From NCBI GenBank assembly GCA_902825855.1, contig CADECW010000005.1, forward strand, positions 59,331 through 123,330: a stretch of 64,000 bases of DNA, given 5' to 3'. The position numbers and the translations under genes are program-made. The stretch comes from an uncultured Rhodospirillales bacterium. GTDB lineage: Bacteria; Pseudomonadota; Alphaproteobacteria; Reyranellales; Reyranellaceae. Positions 49,621-61,226 of this stretch are shown piece after piece. The notes beneath the pieces were generated by a model. It was not told the origin of the DNA. It worked only from the letters and a program-made list of their open reading frames with translations, and did no database searches. Numbering within the stretch: position 1 is the first letter of the stretch; every line of letters starts with the position of its first letter.

Positions 49621-49976
49621 TCCAACGCTCCCTTGCGCCACTCGTAGATGAAGCCGACCGTCAGAACGGCCAGGAACAGCATCATCGACCAGAAGCCGAA
49701 CAGTCCTATGTCACCTAACGCCACAGCCCACGGAAAAAGGAACGCGACCTCAAGGTCGAAAATGATGAAAAGGATGGCAACCAGATAGAAGCGAACGTCG
49801 AACTGGCCACGAGCGTCGTCGAAGGGCGCAAAGCCACACTCGAAAGGCGATAGCTTCTCGGAATTCGGGTTCTGTCGGGCGATGATGTAGGAGCCGCCAA
49901 GCATGGCGCATACAAGGGCCAAGGCGAGGCCGAGGAAGATCAGGATTGGCAGGTATTCCCTGAGAAGCTCTTCCAT
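49611..49976 (-). CDS. nuoA: NADH-quinone oxidoreductase subunit A
   Basis: This 121-residue membrane subunit has three transmembrane helices and the conserved loop [40 protein letters not shown] text ([20 protein letters not shown]) forms the second helix with its acidic residues. The ATG at 49976 has GAGGGG about six bases upstream and is preferred over a GTG at 49982. It opens the nuo operon only 50 bases after tRNA-Asp. Confidence 0.95.
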   Translation of the reverse strand: MEELLREYLPILIFLGLALALVCAMLGGSYIIARQNPNSEKLSPFECGFAPFDDARGQFDVRFYLVAILFIIFDLEVAFLFPWAVALGDIGLFGFWSMMLFLAVLTVGFIYEWRKGALEWE

Positions 49977-50026
49977 CGCCACCCCTCGCTGCGTGTGGCG
50001 CCCGTTCGGGCTGCCAGCGTTGGGGC

Positions 50027-50103
<77 letters not shown>

Positions 50104-50127
50104 GTAAGTCCCCAACGGCGCGCGAGA

Positions 50128-50154
50128 GATATAGGACACCCTATATAGTGTCAA
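50128..50154 (-). promoter_or_regulatory. Promoter of tRNA-Asp (possibly also of the nuo operon)
   Basis: On the minus strand a perfect -35 TTGACA (50149-50154) is followed after 15 bp by TATATC (50128-50133); TATCTC at 17 bp is an alternative. The start point would be about 17 bases before the mature tRNA. A GACAC/GTGTC inverted repeat overlaps the spacer. Confidence 0.6.
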
Positions 50155-50328
50155 GCATACCGCAATCGCGAAGGCGTTCGTAAGTGCCGGAAATATCGAC
50201 GCTTTCCGCACGTTGGCAGAGAGCAGTGCAAGAGTGCCGCGCGATCTGCAGTTTGCAACAGGTACGTCATCCGCGAACGACGAACGTTGTGCCGTCGCAA
50301 ACCGTCAACATGTGCTAGAAGGACCGCC

Positions 50329-50403
50329 GGGCGATTAGCTCAGCGGTAGAGCATTCCCTTTACACGGGACAGGTCGGCGGTTCGATCCCGTCATCGCCCA
50401 CCA
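50329..50403 (+). tRNA. tRNA-Val (TAC)
   Basis: The 75-nt sequence has acceptor stem GGGCGAT/ATCGCCC, anticodon loop TTTACAC (anticodon TAC), T-loop TTCGATC, discriminator A and an encoded CCA. The first pair of the anticodon stem is a T/C mismatch, and the rest of the stem is intact. It points in the direction opposite to tRNA-Asp and hup. Confidence 0.96.
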
Positions 50404-50523
50404 CCCGCCGCCGGAGCGCAAAGACGCGCCCAATTCGAACGGTTTCGCTGCAGAGAGGCCCGGGCGAGCGGGTCGATGCAAAGAAATAAGCGCCAGTTGC
50501 CGCCGCAGGCGTCGAAGCGCCCT

Positions 50524-50796
50524 CTAGTTGATTGCGTCCTTGAGGTGCTTGGAGGCCTTGAAGCGCGGCACATTGGCGGCGGGAATCTTGATCTTCTCGC
50601 CGGTCTGCGGGTTGCGGCCGTCGGCGGCCTTGCGCTTGGAAACCTGGAAGGTGCCGAACCCGACCAGCAGGACTTTTTCCTTCTTCTTCAAAGACTTGGT
50701 GATCACGGTCAGCACTGCTTCGATCGCCCCGGCCGCATCGGTCTTGGATAGGTTGGTCGAAGCGGCGACGGCGGCAATCAAATCGTGCTTGTTCAC
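50524..50796 (-). CDS. hupB: DNA-binding protein HU
   Basis: This 90-residue nucleoid protein bends and compacts DNA as a dimer. It begins NKHDLIAAVAASTNLSK and contains the HU signature GFGTFQVSKRKAADGRNP, ending in an RFKAS-type C-terminus. I chose the GTG at 50796, which gives the exact family length; the frame is open further upstream without homology. It lies next to lon, as usual in alphaproteobacteria, with its own promoter. Confidence 0.95.
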   Translation of the reverse strand: MNKHDLIAAVAASTNLSKTDAAGAIEAVLTVITKSLKKKEKVLLVGFGTFQVSKRKAADGRNPQTGEKIKIPAANVPRFKASKHLKDAIN

Positions 50797-50826
50797 AGGC
50801 AGACCCCCGATGACCCGGATGGCGGG

Positions 50827-50856
50827 AGTGTAAGGGCGGTCGGAAAACCGCGTCAA
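50827..50856 (-). promoter_or_regulatory. Probable promoter of hupB
   Basis: On the minus strand TTGACG (50851-50856) is followed after 18 bp by TACACT (50827-50832). The start point would be about 25 bases before the GTG of hupB, leaving a short leader. Confidence 0.5.
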
Positions 50857-50981
50857 CGTTTGAATACCACATTTTGTAGGGAGGACCGGCCTAAAACCGT
50901 ATAAGTAGCGAGGGCAGATTTGCCTCCACTCGCCCACCGGTCCCCGACCGTCGCTCGAGGCGGGAAGCGCCCTGAAACGAC

Positions 50982-51007
50982 GAAGCCCCGGATTGCTCCG
51001 GGGCTTC
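50982..51007 (-). terminator. Terminator hairpin after lon
   Basis: A perfect 10-bp stem GAAGCCCCGG/CCGGGGCTTC with a six-base loop lies 24 bases past the lon stop. On the minus strand it is followed by a weak T-rich run (CGTCGTTTC). It would end lon transcription before hupB. Confidence 0.7.
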
Positions 51008-51030
51008 GCTCAATCTTATTTGCGATCCGC

Positions 51031-53445
<2,415 letters not shown>

Positions 53446-53544
53446 ATTTGCCTCGCTACATACGCTGTTAGAGCTACCCGCACCCCGGCCTTGATCCCCC
53501 GAATGGGCGAATCTGGACCTGCCGGCACGCGCACTCGCTAGCAG

Positions 53545-53573
53545 AGATTGGCCTGAACAGAGGGTTGTTCAAG
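53545..53573 (-). promoter_or_regulatory. Possible heat-shock (RpoH) promoter of lon
   Basis: On the minus strand CTTGAA (53568-53573) is followed after 14 bp by GGCCAATCT (53545-53553), close to the RpoH pattern CTTGAA-N11..16-CCCCATNT. It lies about 100 bases before the lon start, in a 173-bp gap after clpX. lon is a standard RpoH target, which favours the call. Confidence 0.45.
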
Positions 53574-53618
53574 GCCACGGCGGGTTGCCAGCGGGCGCTC
53601 CCGCCGGCGCAGCAAAAG

Positions 53619-54890
53619 TCAGGCCGGGGCGGCAGCGATGCCTTCCTTGCGCTCACCGTGCACGTACAGCGGCTGAGCCCGTCCTTCGATGACTTCGCGG
53701 TTGATCACGACCTCCTCGACCCCGTCGAGCGACGGCAGGTCGTACATCGTGTCGAGCAGCACGGTCTCCATGATGGAGCGCAGGCCGCGTGCGCCAGTCT
53801 TACGCAGAATCGCCTTCTGGGCGACAGCGCGCAGCGCATCCTCGGAGAACTTGAGCTTCACGCTCTCCATGTCGAACAGCCGCTGATACTGCTTAAGCAA
53901 CGCGTTCTTCGGCCGTGTCAGGATCTCGATCAGCGCACTCTCGTCGAGGTCCTCGAGCGTGGCGACCACCGGCAGGCGGCCGACGAACTCGGGGATCAGC
54001 CCATACTTCAGCAGATCCTCCGGTTCGAGATCGCGCAGCACTTCGCCGGTGCGACGATCCTCCGGTCCGCGTACTTCGGCGCCGAAGCCGATCGATGTGC
54101 CCTGCCGGCGCATCGAAATGATCTTGTCGAGGCCGGAGAAGGCGCCGCCGCAAATGAACAGGATATTGGTCGTGTCGACTTGCAGGAACTCCTGCTGCGG
54201 GTGCTTGCGCCCGCCCTGCGGCGGAACGGACGCGACGGTGCCTTCCATGATCTTGAGCAGCGCCTGCTGCACGCCCTCGCCCGACACGTCGCGCGTGATC
54301 GACGGGTTGTCCGACTTGCGGCTGATCTTGTCGACCTCGTCGATATAGACGATGCCGCGCTGCGCCCGCTCCACGTTGTAGTCGGCCGACTGCAGCAGCT
54401 TCAGGATGATGTTCTCGACGTCCTCGCCGACGTAACCGGCCTCGGTCAGCGTCGTGGCGTCGGCCATGGTGAATGGCACGTCGAGCATCCGCGCCAAGGT
54501 CTGGGCCAGAAGCGTCTTGCCGCAGCCCGTCGGGCCTATCAGCATGATGTTCGACTTGGCGATCTCGACGTCGTTTGCCTTGCCGCCATGGCTCAGGCGC
54601 TTGTAGTGATTGTGCACCGCAACGGCCAGGATGCGCTTGGCCTGATCCTGGCCAATCACATAGTCGTCGAGGATCTGGCGGATTTCCTTGGGAGACGGCA
54701 CCCCATCCTTGGACTTGACCAAGGTGGTCTTGCTCTCCTCCCGGATGATATCCATGCAGAGTTCGACGCATTCATCGCAGATGAACACCGTCGGCCCGGC
54801 AATAAGCTTTCTCACCTCGTGCTGGCTCTTCCCGCAGAAGCTACAGTACAAGGTGTTGCGGGAGTCGCCCCCGGACTTGGCGGCTGGCAT
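53619..54890 (-). CDS. clpX: ATP-dependent Clp protease ATP-binding subunit ClpX
   Basis: This 423-residue AAA+ unfoldase feeds substrates to ClpP. The N-terminal zinc domain has Cys16, Cys19, Cys38 and Cys41. Walker A is GPTGCGKTL and Walker B is [11 protein letters not shown]. The pore loop GYVGEDVE and the ClpP-binding IGF-like loop ([11 protein letters not shown] region) are present. It lies between clpP and lon in the usual order. Confidence 0.97.
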   Translation of the reverse strand: MPAAKSGGDSRNTLYCSFCGKSQHEVRKLIAGPTVFICDECVELCMDIIREESKTTLVKSKDGVPSPKEIRQILDDYVIGQDQAKRILAVAVHNHYKRLSHGGKANDVEIAKSNIMLIGPTGCGKTLLAQTLARMLDVPFTMADATTLTEAGYVGEDVENIILKLLQSADYNVERAQRGIVYIDEVDKISRKSDNPSITRDVSGEGVQQALLKIMEGTVASVPPQGGRKHPQQEFLQVDTTNILFICGGAFSGLDKIISMRRQGTSIGFGAEVRGPEDRRTGEVLRDLEPEDLLKYGLIPEFVGRLPVVATLEDLDESALIEILTRPKNALLKQYQRLFDMESVKLKFSEDALRAVAQKAILRKTGARGLRSIMETVLLDTMYDLPSLDGVEEVVINREVIEGRAQPLYVHGERKEGIAAAPA

Positions 54891-55030
54891 GGCCTTAACG
54901 CACCTCCGCTTGGGGAGCCCGCTGACTACGGGCCCGCACCAAGACTATGTTAAACTCGACCCCCGGACCGCCACAACCTCAAAATATGGTGTGCCGAGGG
55001 CCAACCAAGAAACAACTGGTCGCGCCTACC

Positions 55031-55678
55031 CTACGAGGCAGCCGCCTGGATGGTCGGCGTCGGGCGCTTCTCAAGCACATCATCGATCAGTCCGAACTCT
55101 TTGGCTTCGGGTGGCGAAAAGAATTTGTCGCGTTCCATTGCCCGTTCGATCTCCTCGATCGTGCGGCCAGTGTGGGTAACGTACATCTGGTTCAGTCGTG
55201 CCCGGGTCGCAAGGATCTCCCGCGCATGGATCTCGATGTCGGTCGCCTGGCCCTGGGCGCCGCCCGACGGCTGGTGGATCATGATGCGGGAGTTTGGCAG
55301 AGCGAACCGCTTGCCCTTCTGCCCGGCCATCAGCAGGAGCGATCCGGCCGATGCCGCCTGACCGAACACCAGGGTCGAAATCTGCGGTCGGATGTACTGC
55401 ATGGTGTCGTAAATCGCCATGCCCGACGTCACGACGCCGCCCGGCGAGTTGATGTAGAAGGATATGTCCTTGGTAGGATTGTCGGCTTCCAGATAAAGGA
55501 GCTGGGCGCAGACCAGGCCGGCGACGTTGTCTTCGATCGGGCCGTTGAGGAAGATGATGCGTTCCTTGAGCAGCCTTGACCAGATGTCGTAGCCGCGCTC
55601 GCCACGCGCCGACTGCTCGACAACCATCGGCACATAATAGTTGTTGTAGATCTCGAGTGGATCGCGGTCGCGACTCAT
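55031..55678 (-). CDS. clpP: ATP-dependent Clp protease proteolytic subunit
   Basis: This 215-residue serine protease forms the tetradecameric chamber used with ClpX and ClpA. The catalytic Ser is in [14 protein letters not shown], and the His is in [15 protein letters not shown]. An N-terminal [18 protein letters not shown] follows a short leader. The ATG at 55678 follows a run of G residues that can serve as ribosome site. It lies about 90 bases after tig. Confidence 0.96.
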   Translation of the reverse strand: MSRDRDPLEIYNNYYVPMVVEQSARGERGYDIWSRLLKERIIFLNGPIEDNVAGLVCAQLLYLEADNPTKDISFYINSPGGVVTSGMAIYDTMQYIRPQISTLVFGQAASAGSLLLMAGQKGKRFALPNSRIMIHQPSGGAQGQATDIEIHAREILATRARLNQMYVTHTGRTIEEIERAMERDKFFSPPEAKEFGLIDDVLEKRPTPTIQAAAS

Positions 55679-55769
55679 CGCGGGCCCCCATTGTGACTGA
55701 CTATAAAAGTGGCAGTGGCGCTGGTCCGGTTCAAGACCATCGCCCTGCCCTGGATCAATTCGTCGCCCA

Positions 55770-57146
55770 CTATTCCTTCGGCCCGTCCTGTTTCGGCGAC
55801 TCCTCCTTTTGCGGCTCCTCGTCCTCGGCCTCTTCGGCATCGCGAGCCGCTTTCAGCAGTTCCTCAGGCGTAACCGACTTCTCGCTGATCTTGGCGAGCT
55901 CGAGAATGAAGTCCACGGTCTTCTCCTCGAAGATCGGTGCGCGCAGCCGCTCCTTCAGCTCGGCGTTCTTGCTGTAGAATTCCAGCACCTGGCGCTCCTG
56001 GCCTGGGTAGCGCATGGCTTCGCGCATCACTGCCTGATTCAGCTCCTCGGGTGTTACATCGATCGAGTTGGAGCGGCCGACATCGGCCAGCAGCAGGCCC
56101 AAACGAACCCGCCGCTCGGCGATCTCGCGATATTCCTTCCGCATCTTTTCTTCGTCGTCGTCGACTTTCTGGCCGGACTTCTTGGCCTCTTCAATACGCT
56201 GCCAGATCGCGTCAAATTCACTGTCGACAAGGCCAGCGGGCACATCGAACTTGTGGCTGTCGGCGAGCTTGTCGAGCAACTGGCGCTTGATCATCGTGCG
56301 CGAAACCTGCGCGTAGTCCTGCCCGATTCGCTCGGCTACCGCCTTGCGCATGGCATCGAGGTTCTCGAAGTTGTTCTTCTTGGCGAGCTCGTCGTCAGCC
56401 GGCTTTTCGACGAGTTCCAGGATCTCCTTGACGGTGCACTTGAACACCGCGTCCTTGCCGGCGAGATCGGCCGCGCCGTACTCCGCGGGAAAGGTCACCT
56501 TCACGTCAACGGTCGTGCCGGCCTCGGCACCGACGAGCTGATCCTCGAAGCCCGGTATGAATGATCCCGAACCCAGCTCGAGCGTGTAATCCTGCGCCGT
56601 GCCGCCGGGAAATTCCTTGCCGTCGACCGAGCCGACGAAGTCGATCTTGATGGCGTCTCCACTCTGCGCCGGGCGCGGCGGGTCGACGGGTTTCTGCTCG
56701 CGGTTGGCCTTGGCGATGCGATCGATCGTTTCGTCCACGTCCTTCTCGGGCACGACGGCCTTCAGGCGCTCGAGCTCCACTTCCGAAAAGTCGAGCTTGC
56801 CGATTTCGGGCAGCACTTCGACCACGACCTCGAACTCGACGTCCTTGCCCTCCTCCAGCGTCTTCAGGTCGACGCGCGGTTGCAGCGCGGGCTTCAGGCC
56901 GCGGTCCTCGATCGCCTTGGCGGTGCTCGAATTGACCGCCGCCTCCAGCGCTTCGCCGAACAGGGCCTGGCCGTACTGCTTCTTCAGCAGCCCGACCGGC
57001 ACCTTGCCCTGGCGAAAGCCCGGCATCTGTGCCGTCTTGGCAAGCTCGACCAGCCGCTCGTCGACCTTGGCCGACAGGTCGCTCGCCGGGACGACGATCT
57101 TGAATTGCCGCTTCAGCCCTTCGGCCGAGAGTTCCGTCACTTGCAT
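55770..57146 (-). CDS. tig: Trigger factor (ribosome-associated chaperone)
   Basis: This 458-residue prolyl isomerase and chaperone binds nascent chains at the ribosome. The ribosome-binding loop region contains [10 protein letters not shown] near residue 43. The FKBP-type domain ([20 protein letters not shown]) is central, and the C-terminal chaperone arms end in an acidic Glu/Lys-rich tail. The ATG at 57146 gives the standard N-terminus MQVTEL. It heads the tig-clpP-clpX-lon group. Confidence 0.96.
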   Translation of the reverse strand: MQVTELSAEGLKRQFKIVVPASDLSAKVDERLVELAKTAQMPGFRQGKVPVGLLKKQYGQALFGEALEAAVNSSTAKAIEDRGLKPALQPRVDLKTLEEGKDVEFEVVVEVLPEIGKLDFSEVELERLKAVVPEKDVDETIDRIAKANREQKPVDPPRPAQSGDAIKIDFVGSVDGKEFPGGTAQDYTLELGSGSFIPGFEDQLVGAEAGTTVDVKVTFPAEYGAADLAGKDAVFKCTVKEILELVEKPADDELAKKNNFENLDAMRKAVAERIGQDYAQVSRTMIKRQLLDKLADSHKFDVPAGLVDSEFDAIWQRIEEAKKSGQKVDDDEEKMRKEYREIAERRVRLGLLLADVGRSNSIDVTPEELNQAVMREAMRYPGQERQVLEFYSKNAELKERLRAPIFEEKTVDFILELAKISEKSVTPEELLKAARDAEEAEDEEPQKEESPKQDGPKE

Positions 57147-57419
57147 CGTCCTACCTTCACTTTGATCTGCTGCCGGCGGGGCTCCTGGAGCATCCGTAGT
57201 GTTATGATTCCATTGGGTTTTGTCTGACGGCACGAGCCCCGTTCCACGTCTTCAGTATACGCCGGTCTTGGATTGGCCTGTCGGGATGCGAGCCTCTACC
57301 CGCACTGGCTGTCACACGCAAGGGGCCATGTGCCGAACGGGTAACGCAACGTCTTCGTCGTGCTCGGTCCGTGCTCGACGGATCGCCCGAGCGATACCCG
57401 GGCGAGGATACCCGGCCCT

Positions 57420-57504
57420 TGGTGCGGGCGGAGGGACTTGAACCCCCACGCCTTGCGGCACGAGAACCTAAATCTCGCGTGTCTACCAATTTCACCACGC
57501 CCGC
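57420..57504 (-). tRNA. tRNA-Leu (TAG)
   Basis: The 85-nt class II tRNA has acceptor stem GCGGGCG/CGCCCGC, anticodon loop TTTAGGT (anticodon TAG) and a variable arm of about 15 nt (GTGCCGCAAGGCGT). The T-loop is TTCAAGT, the discriminator is A and CCA is encoded. About 270 bases without a recognisable gene separate it from tig. Confidence 0.97.
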
Positions 57505-57538
57505 TCGGCCGCTGCCCTAACCTGCGCCGGCCGGACGG

Positions 57539-59032
57539 TCAATTCGCGGCTTGTGCAGCCTCCAGTGCATCCGGAAGCTGCGCCACCAGATCCTCGGCGA
57601 TAAGGCCGGGGCGACCGAAACGCAGCGCGCACTCCCCGTGGACCCAAGCCGCCGCCGCGGCCGCTGCAAAGGCCGACAGGCCCTGAGCCATGAGGCCGAC
57701 CGCGATGCCGGCGAGTACGTCACCCGTTCCGGCCGTAGCGAGGCCCGGCGAGGCGTGAACATTGATGACCGCGCGTCCGTCCGGTGCGGCAATGACGGTG
57801 TCGGGGCCCTTCAGGAGCACCGTTGCCCCGCTCCGCGTCGCCGCCTGACGAGCGCGCTCGACCTTCGCAGGGATCGCCGTGAGGTCGGGAAAGAGGCGCC
57901 GGAACTCGCCTTCATGAGGCGTGAGCAAAGCCGGTCCCTGGACGGCGGCGAACAGCTCTGCCGGAGACGTGGCAAAGACACTGACGGCATCGGCATCGAG
58001 CACGGTCGGCCGACGGGTCGCCAGTGCCCCGAGCGTCGCGCTGCGCGTACGCTCGCCCACGCCGGAGCCTGGCCCGACCAATATCGCGTTGCGCCGCTCA
58101 TCCTCGAGCAAGCGGGCGAAGGCGTCGCCGTCCTCGCACGACGTCACCAGATTGCCAGGCTCGGCCGCCTGATAGACGGGGAGCGCGGCAGGAGGCGCCG
58201 CGATGGTGACGAGCCCCGCTCCCGCCCGGCGCGCACCGAGCGCCGCGAGGCGCGCGGCACCGGTCGCAGTCTCGCCTGCGAGAATGGTGGCATGGCCGCG
58301 CGCGTACTTGTGGTCGCCGCGATCCGTGCGCTGCAGATGCGACTGCCACAACGCCGGCGCGTTCAGCCAAAGGCGCGGTGCGATCTCTCTCAGCACGTTT
58401 GCAGCAATGCCGATGTCGGTGACTTCGAGCGTGCCGCAGCGGCGCAAACCCTCGAGCGAATAGTGACCGGGTTTGGCGCGAAAGAACGTCACCGTCCGCG
58501 TCGCCATCGGAGCACGGCCCATGATCTCGCCGCTGTCGCCATGCAGGCCGCTGGGCACGTCGACGGCCACTGTCGCGAGCGCCTGGTCATTGATGCGATC
58601 GATCAGTTCGCCGGCAATGCCTTCGATCGGCCGAGTCAGTCCCGCACCGAACAGCGCGTCGATCACCAGTGGCCGGCCATCGAGCAGGTCGAGCGACAGC
58701 GGCGCCACCTCGCCTGCCCAACCGCCGATCGCCCAGGCGGCGTCGCCTTTGAGCGCCCCGCGCTCGCCCAACAGGGCGACCCGAACCGGCCATCGCCTCG
58801 CCTGCAGATGCCGCGCCGCCACGAAGCCGTCGCCGCCATTGTTTCCGGGACCGCACAGCACGACCACCGGCCGCCGCGGATGGTGCAACGTGACGGCATC
58901 GGCGACCGCCCGGCCGGCGGCCTCCATCAAATCGATGCCCGGCACACCGCCAGCAATAGCGGTTGCATCGGCGCGGCCCATCTCCGCGCAGGTCAGGAGG
59001 ACGAGATCGTCGCAGGGCTTTAAGTCACGCAC
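57539..59032 (-). CDS. nnrD: Bifunctional NAD(P)H-hydrate epimerase / ADP-dependent NAD(P)H-hydrate dehydratase
   Basis: This enzyme of about 497 residues repairs hydrated NADH and NADPH. The N-terminal NnrE domain has LLTCAEMGRADATAIAGG and GPGNNGGDGFVAARHL, with the catalytic Asp in VAVDVPSGLHGDSG. The C-terminal ribokinase-like NnrD domain has GPGSGVGERTRSA, LTPHEGEFRRLFP and GTGDVLAGIAVGLMAQG. The start is uncertain: I chose the GTG at 59032; a GTG at 59053 is also in frame. It begins about 30 bases after tRNA-His. Confidence 0.92.
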   Translation of the reverse strand: MRDLKPCDDLVLLTCAEMGRADATAIAGGVPGIDLMEAAGRAVADAVTLHHPRRPVVVLCGPGNNGGDGFVAARHLQARRWPVRVALLGERGALKGDAAWAIGGWAGEVAPLSLDLLDGRPLVIDALFGAGLTRPIEGIAGELIDRINDQALATVAVDVPSGLHGDSGEIMGRAPMATRTVTFFRAKPGHYSLEGLRRCGTLEVTDIGIAANVLREIAPRLWLNAPALWQSHLQRTDRGDHKYARGHATILAGETATGAARLAALGARRAGAGLVTIAAPPAALPVYQAAEPGNLVTSCEDGDAFARLLEDERRNAILVGPGSGVGERTRSATLGALATRRPTVLDADAVSVFATSPAELFAAVQGPALLTPHEGEFRRLFPDLTAIPAKVERARQAATRSGATVLLKGPDTVIAAPDGRAVINVHASPGLATAGTGDVLAGIAVGLMAQGLSAFAAAAAAAWVHGECALRFGRPGLIAEDLVAQLPDALEAAQAAN

Positions 59033-59064
59033 CGTCGGCCCAACAGCCACGGCGTGCGAGCGAT

Positions 59065-59142
59065 TGGGGCGGCCGACCGGACTTGAACCGGCGACATCCA
59101 GAATCACAATCTGGCGCTCTAACCACCTGAGCTACGGCCGCC
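59065..59142 (-). tRNA. tRNA-His (GTG)
   Basis: The sequence has the extra 5' G typical of His tRNA paired to the C discriminator, acceptor stem GGCGGCCG/CGGCCGCC, anticodon loop TTGTGAT (anticodon GTG), T-loop TTCAAGT and an encoded CCA. It reads directly into nnrD with no clear terminator. Confidence 0.97.
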
Positions 59143-59195
59143 ACCGTGGTCGCTCCCGCGAAGCGGCGCCTTCCTACGCTTGCCGGCACAAAGCG

Positions 59196-59813
59196 TCAAG
59201 AAACCGGCGTCGGCGGCAGCAGGCGGTCGATCGACTTCGCCCATACTTCGCGCGCCTCCTCGATCGACAGGCCGCCGAAGTCTCGCATCCGCGCCCAGCT
59301 CTCGAAGTCGATCAGGCTCTCGATGGCGATCAGGGTCTGCCGGTGCTCGGTCTCGTTCAAGGTCGACAGCTCAGGCTCGTACATCAGCTCGATGCGCTTG
59401 ATGATCGCCTGGCGTATCAGCGTGATCCTGGATTTCAGTTCACTCGAATCGCCCTGATTGGCATTCAGCGCGCGCCACAACGGCAGCCACTGCTCGCAGA
59501 TCCAGCTGCGAGTCTCGACGTGAGACCTCACGCGCGCCGCTCGATCGCCGGAAAAGTCACGCGCCACGGCCTGAGCTGTGCCCTGGGTAAAGGCATAATC
59601 CGTCGCCGCCACGCGCAGCGCATGCATGTCGGGAAATCGCTCGAAGACTGAGCGCACCGAATACCCCGCTCGCTCGGCGATTGTCGCAGCCGTCGGAATC
59701 TGTGGGCTTTCGCGCAGCAGCGCTAGATAGGCCTCGATGATCAACTGCTTCGTTCGCGCGCTGCGCAGGCGCCGACCGTCGATCCGGGAAGTAGAAGCGG
59801 CTGTAAGGGACAA
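59196..59813 (-). CDS. TetR/AcrR-type regulator, array member 1
   Basis: This protein of about 205 residues has a TetR-type N-terminal helix-turn-helix (IPTAATIAERAGYSVRSVFE at about residues 39-58), preceded by DGRRLRSARTKQLIIEAY, and an alpha-helical ligand domain ending in IDRLLPPTP. It is one of four tandem paralogues and is closest to member 3, sharing AQAVAR, VRSHVETR and KRIELMY. The start looks weak: a TTG at 59813 is the best in-frame choice, with no strong ribosome site. An AT-rich region with operator-like repeats separates it from member 2. The target genes and ligand are unknown. Confidence 0.8.
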   Translation of the reverse strand: MSLTAASTSRIDGRRLRSARTKQLIIEAYLALLRESPQIPTAATIAERAGYSVRSVFERFPDMHALRVAATDYAFTQGTAQAVARDFSGDRAARVRSHVETRSWICEQWLPLWRALNANQGDSSELKSRITLIRQAIIKRIELMYEPELSTLNETEHRQTLIAIESLIDFESWARMRDFGGLSIEEAREVWAKSIDRLLPPTPVS

Positions 59814-59912
59814 GGATGCTCAGTTCGTATGGTCGGAACTCAGGGGCATGAACGGCTGACGATCTGCAAGTAGAGGTCCTCAGTTGCACGGTTCGATAAC
59901 AAAAATTTATAT

Positions 59913-59949
59913 CTGCAATTTGTGATTGTATAGCTGCAAATTGTAGCAG
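59913..59949. promoter_or_regulatory. Operator-like repeats upstream of TetR array member 1
   Basis: In an AT-rich gap of 168 bp, CTGCAATTTGT (59913-59923) and CTGCAAATTGT (59934-59944) are direct repeats 21 bp apart, which is two helical turns. The second lies in CTGCAAATTGTAGCAG, an inverted repeat with CTGC/GCAG arms. The AT-rich composition contrasts with the rest of the window and fits a TetR-controlled promoter for member 1. Confidence 0.45.
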
Positions 59950-59981
59950 AACTAAAGTTTAGTAACACGAAGTGACTAACC

Positions 59982-60608
59982 TTAGGTTGGTGTCGGTGGT
60001 AATAGCCGGTCGATTGCCTGACGCCACGTCAGACAGGCTTCCTCAAAGGATAGGCCGAAGAATTCCCGCATCCGCGCCCAGCTTTCGACATCGGTCAGGG
60101 TCTCCAGCACGATCAGGAGATGGCGACGTTCGCTTTCCGCCAGCGCTGACAGTTCCGGCGCGTACATCAGCTCCAGCCGTGCAATGACACGCTCCCGCGA
60201 CAGCACAATGCGTTGCTTCAGCTCGGGCGAATCGCCCTGGTTGACGACCAGCGAGCGCCACAGCGGCAGCCACCGCTCGCAGCTTTGGCCGCGGGTCTCG
60301 ACCTGGGTCTTGATGCGCGTTGTCCGATCGCCATGACTGTCGCGGGCCGGTGCGAGTGCAGCGACCTGGACGAGTGCATAGTCGGTTGCCGCGATCTGAA
60401 GGCTGCGGATGTCTGGGAAGCGCTCGAACACCGAGCGCACTGAATAACCGGCGCGATGGGCTATGTCGGCCGCCGTCGGCACCTGTGGTGAATTTTCCTG
60501 CGCAAGCGCCAGATAGGCCTCGATGATCAACTGCTTGGTCCGCTCGCTGCGCAGGCGGCGCCCATCGACGCGGGCGGGCCTGGACGGCGACGGATAAGGT
60601 CCGCTCAT
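59982..60608 (-). CDS. TetR/AcrR-type regulator, array member 2
   Basis: This 208-residue paralogue has the helix-turn-helix VPTAADIAHRAGYSVRSVFE and the shared N-terminal DGRRLRSERTKQLIIEAYLAL. The C-terminal domain keeps DVESWARMREFFGLSFEEAC and ends IDRLLPPTP. It is closest to member 4, with AALAP, QVETR and LMYAPELSAL. The ATG at 60608 overlaps the stop of member 3 (ATGA), so the two are co-translated. No partner enzyme or pump gene lies beside it. Confidence 0.87.
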   Translation of the reverse strand: MSGPYPSPSRPARVDGRRLRSERTKQLIIEAYLALAQENSPQVPTAADIAHRAGYSVRSVFERFPDIRSLQIAATDYALVQVAALAPARDSHGDRTTRIKTQVETRGQSCERWLPLWRSLVVNQGDSPELKQRIVLSRERVIARLELMYAPELSALAESERRHLLIVLETLTDVESWARMREFFGLSFEEACLTWRQAIDRLLPPTPT

Positions 60609-61219
60609 GGGCGGCCGGGCGGCGTCGGCGGAAGCAGGCGATCGATCACCCGGACCCACACCGAGCACGCCTCGTCGAACGACAGGCCGTGGAGCTCTCG
60701 CATGCGCCCCCAGCTCTCGAAGTCGATCAGCGCCTCGAGTGCGATCAGCAGGTCGCGCCGCTCATCGGCGGAGAGTCCCTCCAGCTCCGGCCGATACATC
60801 AGCTCGATACGCTTGACGATCGCCTGCCGAATGAAGTGGACGCGCTCGCGCAATGCGTTGAGCCGGCCCAGATTGCCCATGACGACCCGCCATACCGGCA
60901 GCCAATGCTCGCAGGTCCGGGCGCGGGTCTCGACATGCGATCGCACGCGGGTCTGTCGATCGCCATCGATGTTGCGCGCGACAGCCTGCGCCTCGCCTAT
61001 CGCAAAGGCATGGTCCGCGGTGGCGAGGCTCAGGCCTTGCAGATCGACGAACCGCTCGAAGATCGACCGGGTCGAGATGCCGGCACGAGCAGCAATCTGC
61101 GCGGCGGTCGGGATCTCTGGTCGCTCGCGCAGCAGCTCGATATACGCCTCCATGATCGACTGCCTCGTCCGCTCGCTACGCAGGCGACGGCCATCCGGGG
61201 CGGACGAAGGCGGACCCAT
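60605..61219 (-). CDS. TetR/AcrR-type regulator, array member 3
   Basis: This 204-residue paralogue has the helix-turn-helix IPTAAQIAARAGISTRSIFE and DGRRLRSERTRQSIMEAY before it. The ligand domain resembles member 1 (EAQAVARN, VRSHVETR, RQAIVKRIELMY). The ATG at 61219 lies seven bases after member 4, and its stop overlaps member 2. Longer upstream frames have no homology and were not used. The four genes therefore seem to form one transcript read from 61.86 kb, with a possible extra promoter before member 1. Confidence 0.87.
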   Translation of the reverse strand: MGPPSSAPDGRRLRSERTRQSIMEAYIELLRERPEIPTAAQIAARAGISTRSIFERFVDLQGLSLATADHAFAIGEAQAVARNIDGDRQTRVRSHVETRARTCEHWLPVWRVVMGNLGRLNALRERVHFIRQAIVKRIELMYRPELEGLSADERRDLLIALEALIDFESWGRMRELHGLSFDEACSVWVRVIDRLLPPTPPGRP

Positions 61220-61226
61220 CGTGTGC

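Noticed and set aside
57202..57498. A short protein frame across tRNA-Leu
   Set aside because: Its translation is only the tRNA sequence read as codons, a common artefact.
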